49,144 nucleotides of DNA from GCA-002726655 sp046582185 (GTDB taxonomy: Bacteria; Pseudomonadota; Gammaproteobacteria; Pseudomonadales; Azotimanducaceae). The notes under the pieces were generated by a model. It was given only the letters and a program-made list of their open reading frames with translations, had not been told where the DNA came from and did not search any database. Position numbers and translations under genes: made by a program. Below are positions 43,872 to 49,144 of the stretch, in pieces. Position 1 is the stretch's first letter. Every line of letters begins with the position of its first letter. The stretch covers positions 1 through 49,144 of the forward strand of contig JAYGEX010000003.1 of NCBI GenBank assembly GCA_046582185.1, read 5' to 3'.

Positions 43872-44007
43872 CACCAAGTGCCGCTTGATTTCGATTATAT
43901 GACGTCTGATGATGTCGTTTCAGGGAATAAACTTCAACGCCTGACGGTCAAACTATTTGAGTTTTAATACAAACTTACTACTCGGCGAAAATTACAGAAG
44001 GAAAATC

Positions 44008-44586
44008 ATGCGCAACATGAATCGGATTACCCTCTTCACCCTCCTTATTTTGTGTTTGTCCAATGTCATGGCGGACGATCGAACAAAAGAAGAATGGGCA
44101 AGCAATCAAGCTGTTGGTACAACCTTCCCCACCATTGATGCTATGGATCAATTTGGCGAACATTGGACCAATCAGAATATGGCAGCCAGGAACGGCTTTA
44201 TCTTCTTCTTTAACCGTTCAGCAAACTGGTGATCATATTGCAAAAAACAACTCGTGGAGTTGTCGGAAAATAACAAAGCGTTTGCAGACCTTGGCGTTCG
44301 TGTAATGGTAATGACCTATGAAACCCGGGAACAACATATGAAATTCAGCAAACAGTATGACATCAAATATAGCATTCTCTCAGACCCGGAATCTCATCAC
44401 ATTAGGGTCTTCGGTATTGTTAACCCCAAATTTGGACCTGATAGCATGGCCTATGGCGTACCTTACCCAGGCGTATTTGTAGTAGACAAGGCTGGTATTA
44501 TAAGGGCTAAATTTGCCGAACAAAGTTATCGAGATCGACCGATAATTGAAGACCTGCTTGACGCAGCACGAGGACTATCGAAATGA
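44008..44586 (+). CDS. Exported redoxin (peroxiredoxin-like), probable selenoprotein (U75)
   Basis: One frame from ATG 44008 (after AGAAGGAAAA) to the TGA at 44584-44586, with one internal TGA at 44230-44232. The product has a signal peptide (MRNMNRITLFTLLILCLSNV, cleavage near A22). A thioredoxin-fold redoxin domain follows: VGTTFPTIDAMDQFG, FIFFFNRSANW, internal TGA, SYCKKQLVELSE, then VRVMVMTYETRE, YSILSDPESHHIRVFGI and GVPYPGVFVVDKAGIIRAKFAE. Homologues have W-C-P-x-C-K-K-Q, so the TGA is exactly at the first catalytic cysteine, giving W74-U75-S76-Y77-C78. A hairpin after it fits a bacterial SECIS, and mnmH in the window shows selenophosphate use. The end overlaps the next start (ATGA), so translation of the second half is expected. 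Likely role: periplasmic thiol/selenol peroxidase or reductase. The alternative is a nonsense pseudogene (TGC to TGA); other broken genes here keep that open. Confidence 0.75.
44247..44263 (+). promoter_or_regulatory. Candidate bacterial SECIS hairpin downstream of the TGA
   Basis: ACAACTC (44247-44253) and GAGTTGT (44257-44263) form a perfect 7-bp stem closing the triloop GTG (44254-44256). The loop begins 21 bases after the TGA and starts with G. This matches the general bacterial SECIS description (stem-loop close after UGA, small apical loop with an early G) recognised by SelB. The stem codes for Q-L-V-E-L, a conserved part of the redoxin, so chance is not excluded. Confidence 0.6.
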
Positions 44587-46097
44587 AAGTGTTAGTTGCA
44601 AGAATGAGCCACGAGACCAACACCTTTTCGCCGGTGCCAACCCTGCTCGAGAGATTCGGCAGCGGACGCCCTCCCGCCGAAGGCAAGAATGCCTACAAGC
44701 AATCGAAGGGCGGTTCATCTGGCATGTCAGGCATGATTGACGTCGCTGAATCGCGAGGCATAGAAATTGTTACGCCAATAGCAGCAGGCGCACCGCCATC
44801 AGGTCCGGTGGATAATGAGGCCTTTGACTACATGGTGGATAAAATTTGTTCTGCGGCCGAAGGTTGCGATGCTCTCTTTCTGGATTTACATGGTGCCATG
44901 GTGACGGAAAGTCATGAAGACGGTGAAGGAACGTTGCTGTCAAAATTGCGAGAGCAGTATCCTGGTATTCCCATCGCGGTTGGCCTGGATATGCATGCGA
45001 ATTTGTATCCTGGCATGGTAGAGAACGCAACCGTGATTACTGGCTTCCAGACGTATCCTCATATAGATATTTACGAGACAGGTGTGCGTGCTGCTAAAGT
45101 ATTATTCGATAGCCTTGATGGGAAAGTCTCACCAACGATGGCATGGGGTAATGCCCCAATGTTGCCTCATATCATGCGCCAGGGTACTGACGACTTTCCA
45201 AATAAGCAGCTTCAGCAAAGAGTGGCTGAACTTGAAGGCTCCGAAGCACTAGCGGTGAGTTTATTCACCGGGTTTCCACATGCAGACATCACCAATGCCG
45301 GATTAAGTGTTGTCGTTGTAACTGATAATGATATGGCAAAAGCCGAGCGTATCCGCGATGAATTACTTGAACTTGCCTGGAGTCACCGAGAGGCATTTGT
45401 CTATAAGGTGGTGCCGCTGGCTGAGTCAATTGCTGATGGAATTGAGGCTGCGACTGAGCCGGGCGAGGGGCCAATCATTCTTCTTGATCACTATGACAAT
45501 ACCGCATCCGGTGGAACCATGGATACCACCGAGGTTCTTCGTGAAATATTAAAGCAAGGTCTGGAAGACGTCGCCGCTTTTGGCATTCATGACCCTTCAG
45601 CTGTGGACACAATGATCGAATCGGGTGTGGGTAGCGAAGTCACTGTCAAAATTGGCGCGCACTTTCACATGGATGCGCTGGAGGAACAAAGCACTGCGCT
45701 GGAAGTTACCGGCATCGTGAGGACGATTTCTGATGGGTTGTTCACCGTCACTGGTCCTATGGCAACCGGTTCAAGGATGAATATGGGCAGAACCGTGGTC
45801 CTCGACACAGGCAAGGTTCTCATCATAGTTATCTCCAGACATATCGAACCCTACGATCTTGGATGTTTTTACAGTCTGGGCATTGATCCCTTGAAGAAAA
45901 AATACCTGATGCTCAAGAGCAGAATTCACTATCGGGCAACCTTTATGCCGATCGCCAAGAAAATAGTCGAGTGCGCTGGCATCGGTGTCTGCACTTCTGA
46001 CTACAGTCAACTGACCTTTAATAATGTCAGGCGGCCGATCTTTCCGCTGGATAACATCAACTCCAAGAGTTTTAAGGAAGGATTCCCAAGTGATTAG
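44583..46097 (+). CDS. M81 family metallopeptidase (MlrC-like)
   Basis: A 504-residue protein of the M81/MlrC family, named for the microcystin-degradation enzyme MlrC. It shows MSHETNTFSP at the start, GAPPSGPVDNEAFDYM, ALFLDLHGAMVTES, GLDMHANL with the metal ligands D-x-H, TYPHIDIYETG, and the C-terminal LLDHYDNTASGGTMDTTEVL. The family includes zinc peptidases and unassigned hydrolases. The microcystin gene mlrA is not here, so a role in other peptide or amide cleavage is more likely. The ATG overlaps the redoxin stop (ATGA), so the two genes are translationally coupled. Confidence 0.9.
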   Translation: MKVLVARMSHETNTFSPVPTLLERFGSGRPPAEGKNAYKQSKGGSSGMSGMIDVAESRGIEIVTPIAAGAPPSGPVDNEAFDYMVDKICSAAEGCDALFLDLHGAMVTESHEDGEGTLLSKLREQYPGIPIAVGLDMHANLYPGMVENATVITGFQTYPHIDIYETGVRAAKVLFDSLDGKVSPTMAWGNAPMLPHIMRQGTDDFPNKQLQQRVAELEGSEALAVSLFTGFPHADITNAGLSVVVVTDNDMAKAERIRDELLELAWSHREAFVYKVVPLAESIADGIEAATEPGEGPIILLDHYDNTASGGTMDTTEVLREILKQGLEDVAAFGIHDPSAVDTMIESGVGSEVTVKIGAHFHMDALEEQSTALEVTGIVRTISDGLFTVTGPMATGSRMNMGRTVVLDTGKVLIIVISRHIEPYDLGCFYSLGIDPLKKKYLMLKSRIHYRATFMPIAKKIVECAGIGVCTSDYSQLTFNNVRRPIFPLDNINSKSFKEGFPSD

Positions 46098-46122
46098 ACC
46101 GCAATCAGACAGGATCTGAATA

Positions 46123-46833
46123 ATGACCAATGCCGTTTTTATTTCCGACAGTTATATGGAAGAAATCGAAGTCAGTGTGACCAGCATCGATGGCCATTCG
46201 ATTCAATTTGATAGCACGATCTTTTATCCGCTGGGCGGCGGCCAACCCGGAGACACCGGCTGGATTGAAGTTGAGGATGGGCGTCGGCTGAATATTGTTG
46301 ATTCCCGAAAAGGCGAGACTCATGGTGATGTCCTGCATTTACTTGAAGACGAAAATCATGACCTTATCCTGGGCCAAACAGTCAAAATTGGGATCGACTG
46401 GGATCGACGTTATTGTCATATGAAAATGCATACCGCCATGCATCTGCTGGGTTCACTAATCCCTGTGCCGGTTACCGGAGGTTCGGTGGGTGCAGTAAAG
46501 AGTCGGCTGGACTTCAATCTGGGGGAGCACAAATTAGACAAAGAAGAACTTACAATAAAGATCAATAAATTGATTGATACAGCCAGCGATGTTCATTTCG
46601 ATTCAATTACCGAGCAGGAGTTGGATGAGAACCCGGATCTTGTTCGAACCATGTCGGTGCAGCCCCCTCGAGGAGTTGGTGATATCAGAATGGTTCGAAT
46701 CCAGGGAGTGGATTATCAGCCCTGCGGCGGAACCCATGTCAACAACATTAGCGAAATTGGTAAAATTCGCATCTCGAAAATAGAAAATAAGGGAAAACAG
46801 AATCGCCGGGTTCATCTCGTTTTTGATGATTGA
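46123..46833 (+). CDS. Alanyl-tRNA editing protein (AlaX)
   Basis: A 236-residue trans-editing deacylase that removes serine or glycine wrongly attached to tRNA-Ala. The AlaRS-type editing motif HxxxH is H103-TAM-H107 (KMHTAMHLLG) and the second zinc set is C201-GGT-H205 (PCGGTH). The N-terminal beta domain carries the AlaRS-like FYPLGGGQPGDTG. The size fits the longer AlaX-M/II type with an N-terminal domain. It follows the M81 gene by 25 bp in the same direction. Confidence 0.92.
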   Translation: MTNAVFISDSYMEEIEVSVTSIDGHSIQFDSTIFYPLGGGQPGDTGWIEVEDGRRLNIVDSRKGETHGDVLHLLEDENHDLILGQTVKIGIDWDRRYCHMKMHTAMHLLGSLIPVPVTGGSVGAVKSRLDFNLGEHKLDKEELTIKINKLIDTASDVHFDSITEQELDENPDLVRTMSVQPPRGVGDIRMVRIQGVDYQPCGGTHVNNISEIGKIRISKIENKGKQNRRVHLVFDD

Positions 46834-46938
46834 TAATTGACAGCTAACAATTATTTATATTCCACTCACCACTAAAGTAAAGGCAGAATATTGAGCAATC
46901 GTCAGATTGGGGAAAGACGACTATCAATTTCCAGAGAA

Positions 46939-48084
46939 CTAAAACAGTTCTAGCTGATTGTCACGTTCATGAATAAATTGACTGGTATCCAGTGAGAACC
47001 GATCGCTGTCAACGAATCCCAGTTTCCGTTTCGCTATTCTAAAGCGCTCGCCAATCATTTTTGCGAACACACCCTCGCCCACCATGCGTCGTCCAAAGCC
47101 TGATTGATAGTCCTGACCACCCCTGCTCTGCTTCACTAAACTCATCACGTGATCAGATTTCTGGGGATAGTGTTCGACTAACCATTCCCGAAATAAGTCT
47201 GCGACTTCCAGAGGTAAGCGCAAGAAAATATAGTTAGCACTGACAGCACCCGCTTCGCGCCCGGCTTCAAGAATAGTTTCAATTTCAGCATCGTTGATGA
47301 AGGGAATAACGGGCGCAACCAGCATAGTCACTTTGATGCCGGCTTCACTGAGCTTGCGGATTGTGTTTATCCTGGCCTTTCCTGAAGCTGCCCTTGGTTC
47401 AAGCTTGCGTTTGAGCGCGTCGTCCAGTGTTGTCACACTCACCGCTACAGAACACAAGCGATTAGCTGCCATGTCCGCCAATATGTCCAGGTCACGTGTT
47501 ATCAACTGGCTCTTGGTAATGATTGAAAATGGGTGTCTGTACTCTTGCAATACCTCCAGAATTTCCCTGGTCGTGTGAAGTTTCGCTTCGAGTGGCTGGT
47601 AAGGATCTGTATTAGCGCCAATACAAATCGGACTGCATTCATACTTCGCTTTGGTAATCGTCTTCCTCAATAATTTGGCGGCGCCTGGTTTGGAGATAAT
47701 TTTGGTTTCAAAATCCAGACCGGGAGATAAACCCCAATAGGCATGGCTCGGCCTTGCATAACAATAAATACAACCATGCTCACAACCTCTATATGGATTA
47801 ATTGAGAATTCAAAGTCGATATCAGGCGACTGATTACTGGTGATAATCGTCTTGATGTTTTCTTCGAGTACGACGGTTGCGACTGAAGCAGGCTGTTCTT
47901 CGATGTTATCCCAACCATCATCGAACACGGCATTTGTGTATCCAGCATAGCGATTGTCAGGATTTGAGACAGCACCCCTGCCTTTATATACCGATTTTCT
48001 GAGCGCCCCTGCTTTCACGAGGGAAGTATTCACTAAGGAAGTATGAACATCGGTGCCCTGCTCGTTTGTCTGGTCAAATTCCAT
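46939..48084 (-). CDS. Radical SAM protein, PA0069 family
   Basis: A 381-residue radical SAM enzyme. The cluster motif is C101-EHG-C105-IY-C108-Y-A. It is preceded by FEFSINPYRG and followed by HAYWGLSPGLDFETKI, ICIGANTDPYQPLE and FSIITKSQLITRD. These are signatures of the PA0069 / Rv2578c family related to spore photoproduct lyase. Its substrate is unknown. It converges with AlaX and is divergent from the poly-HAMP gene. Confidence 0.9.
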   Translation of the reverse strand: MEFDQTNEQGTDVHTSLVNTSLVKAGALRKSVYKGRGAVSNPDNRYAGYTNAVFDDGWDNIEEQPASVATVVLEENIKTIITSNQSPDIDFEFSINPYRGCEHGCIYCYARPSHAYWGLSPGLDFETKIISKPGAAKLLRKTITKAKYECSPICIGANTDPYQPLEAKLHTTREILEVLQEYRHPFSIITKSQLITRDLDILADMAANRLCSVAVSVTTLDDALKRKLEPRAASGKARINTIRKLSEAGIKVTMLVAPVIPFINDAEIETILEAGREAGAVSANYIFLRLPLEVADLFREWLVEHYPQKSDHVMSLVKQSRGGQDYQSGFGRRMVGEGVFAKMIGERFRIAKRKLGFVDSDRFSLDTSQFIHERDNQLELF

Positions 48085-48210
48085 TTCCTCATATTACTGT
48101 ATTTATATACAGTTACAAGGCTGATGTTATCATTCGTCAAAAAATTCAAGGATTGTAATGCAAGCACTGGAAAATGAGCAATCCTAACAGAGATAGATGA
48201 ATCGGAGGCA

Positions 48211-49144
48211 ATGGCAGTTGTGCAGAGCCTACTATACCTTATCATCGGCCTTTTTTTGGTTGTAGCAGCCGTCTGCGCAAATGTCGCTTATTTGATTGCA
48301 CGTTCTCTTTCAAACCCGCTGATAAAGATATCCGAAGTAGCCAAGCAGATCGCTAGTGGCAATCTCAATGTTGAGTTCAACATCAACAGAACAGATGAAA
48401 TAGGCGAGTTATCTGACGCAATGAAAGAGATGCAATCCAAGCTGTCATCCGTCATTGAAGAAGAAATTCATACCATTGTAAGTGCCGCTGGTAAAGGTGA
48501 TTTAAGTCGCAGAATAGACCTTGATGGTAAAGAAGGATTTTATCGAGAGCTTTCAAGCTCTATTAACGACCTTGTAAACGAGAGCGATAGAATTATTAGT
48601 GACACGGTGGGCGTCATAGGCGCAATGGCTAAGGGCGACTTGTCCAAATCAATCACTGCTGATTATCAGGGAAGTTTTAATATACTGAAATCAGATATCA
48701 CGAGCATGCAAAGTCAATTACGGGAAGTCATTGAACAGGATGTTCAATCCATCGTACGAGCAGCCAGTGCTGGGGACCTTAGTCAGCGAATAAACCTCGA
48801 CGGCAAAGAAGGCTTCTATGGTGAATTGGCAGTTTCAATAAACAATATGGTTGATGTGAATGACAGGATTATTAACGACACTCTCCATGTTGTTAGCGCT
48901 CTCGCCGGCAAGCAAGGGTTTTATGCCAAACTTGCTGAGTCAATTAATGACCTGGTAGATGTCAATGATCGCATTATTAGCGATTCAGTTGACGTTGTTA
49001 CTTCCATGTCCAAAGGTGATCTTACTCATAGCATTGAGGCCGACTATCAGGGCAGTTTCAGCCTCTTGAAAAATGGAATCAACGATACCATTGACAGACT
49101 GCCTGAAGTTGTTGTCGACATCAAAGCTCTGCATCTCAAGTTAA
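48211..49144 (+). CDS. Poly-HAMP signalling protein, cut by the window end
   Basis: An open frame of 311 codons to the window edge, without a stop. One transmembrane helix (LLYLIIGLFLVVAAVCANVAY) leads directly into a membrane-proximal HAMP domain (LSNPLIKISEVAKQIASGNL, then RTDEIGELSDAMKEM). At least four further HAMP-like repeats follow, alternating between GDLSRRIDLDGKEGFYREL and GDLSKSITADYQGSFNIL types. One repeat is shortened (VSALAGKQGFYAKLAESIND). Such arrays relay signals in chemoreceptors and histidine kinases. The usual first helix and periplasmic sensor domain are absent. The start ATG is preceded by GGAGG at a tight 2-base spacing. The in-frame codons before it (to a TGA at 48175) look like the tail of a sensor domain. 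The output domain is beyond the window. Confidence 0.8.
   Translation, partial: MAVVQSLLYLIIGLFLVVAAVCANVAYLIARSLSNPLIKISEVAKQIASGNLNVEFNINRTDEIGELSDAMKEMQSKLSSVIEEEIHTIVSAAGKGDLSRRIDLDGKEGFYRELSSSINDLVNESDRIISDTVGVIGAMAKGDLSKSITADYQGSFNILKSDITSMQSQLREVIEQDVQSIVRAASAGDLSQRINLDGKEGFYGELAVSINNMVDVNDRIINDTLHVVSALAGKQGFYAKLAESINDLVDVNDRIISDSVDVVTSMSKGDLTHSIEADYQGSFSLLKNGINDTIDRLPEVVVDIKALHLKL

Noticed and set aside
1..49144. tRNA, rRNA, CRISPR arrays, prophage and transposase genes
   Set aside because: Looked for by eye in the intergenic spacers and among the proteins; none was seen. A dedicated tRNA and ncRNA scan was not possible.

Overview
The window looks like a chromosomal segment of an aerobic, probably marine, gammaproteobacterium of moderate GC. 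The gene set supports this: hemF-type oxygen-dependent haem synthesis, a PutA without the N-terminal ribbon-helix-helix domain, a fused indolepyruvate:ferredoxin oxidoreductase, several acyl-CoA dehydrogenases, NnrU, a PA0069-type radical SAM protein and MnmH. No rRNA, tRNA, CRISPR array, prophage or intact transposase was seen. The taxonomic call is an inference from gene content.

Layout. 1-3.3 kb: a decayed PilZ-like gene, pyrF and a VanZ-like gene, then a zinc-ribbon gene and a metallo-beta-lactamase-fold gene broken by two stops. 3.4-7.3 kb: a decayed serine hydrolase and a penicillin-acylase-family hydrolase. 7.4-11.9 kb: putA, mnmH (tRNA 2-selenouridine synthase) and an unknown gene, closely packed. 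11.9-15.5 kb: a tandem universal stress protein and a CPA1 Na+/H+ antiporter with a cyclic-nucleotide-binding domain. 15.6-28.4 kb: a catabolic block with three acyl-CoA dehydrogenases (one resembling methylsuccinyl-CoA dehydrogenase), a TetR regulator, indolepyruvate oxidoreductase, a leucine-dehydrogenase-family enzyme, NnrU and an HpcH/HpaI-like lyase. 28.4-34.7 kb: a PPOX-fold protein, a lipoprotein, hemF, a methionine-type aminotransferase coupled to an omega-amidase, and a luciferase-like monooxygenase next to a PIG-L deacetylase. 34.7-41 kb: a hybrid histidine kinase, a frameshifted pyruvate kinase, a methyltransferase, an MraY-like transferase and an interrupted secreted protein. 41-49 kb: small PPOX, AAC(3) and GNAT enzymes, a DUF2306 remnant, a redoxin with an in-frame TGA, an M81 peptidase, AlaX, a radical SAM protein and a poly-HAMP signalling protein cut by the window end.

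The main discovery candidate is the redoxin at 44008-44586. It has a signal peptide and reads through one TGA, at the position where homologues carry the first cysteine of the thioredoxin-type WCxxC motif, giving W-U-S-Y-C. A perfect 7-bp stem with a G-leading GTG triloop starts 14 nt after the TGA (loop 21 nt after it), matching the general bacterial SECIS geometry. The reading frame resumes with strong family conservation and ends in an ATGA overlap with the next gene. mnmH at 10.4 kb independently implies selenophosphate use by this organism. A periplasmic selenocysteine redoxin is therefore the preferred reading.

The main caution is that several other genes here are truly broken: the PilZ-like gene, the MBL-fold gene, the serine hydrolase, a secreted protein, a DUF2306 gene and pyruvate kinase. 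pyrF also appears to start at ATC. The TGA must therefore be tested against simple gene decay or sequence error. A roughly 135-bp intergenic repeat with a 30-bp identical core occurs twice, each time upstream of a minus-strand gene (usp and pyk), and may be an undescribed regulatory or mobile element.
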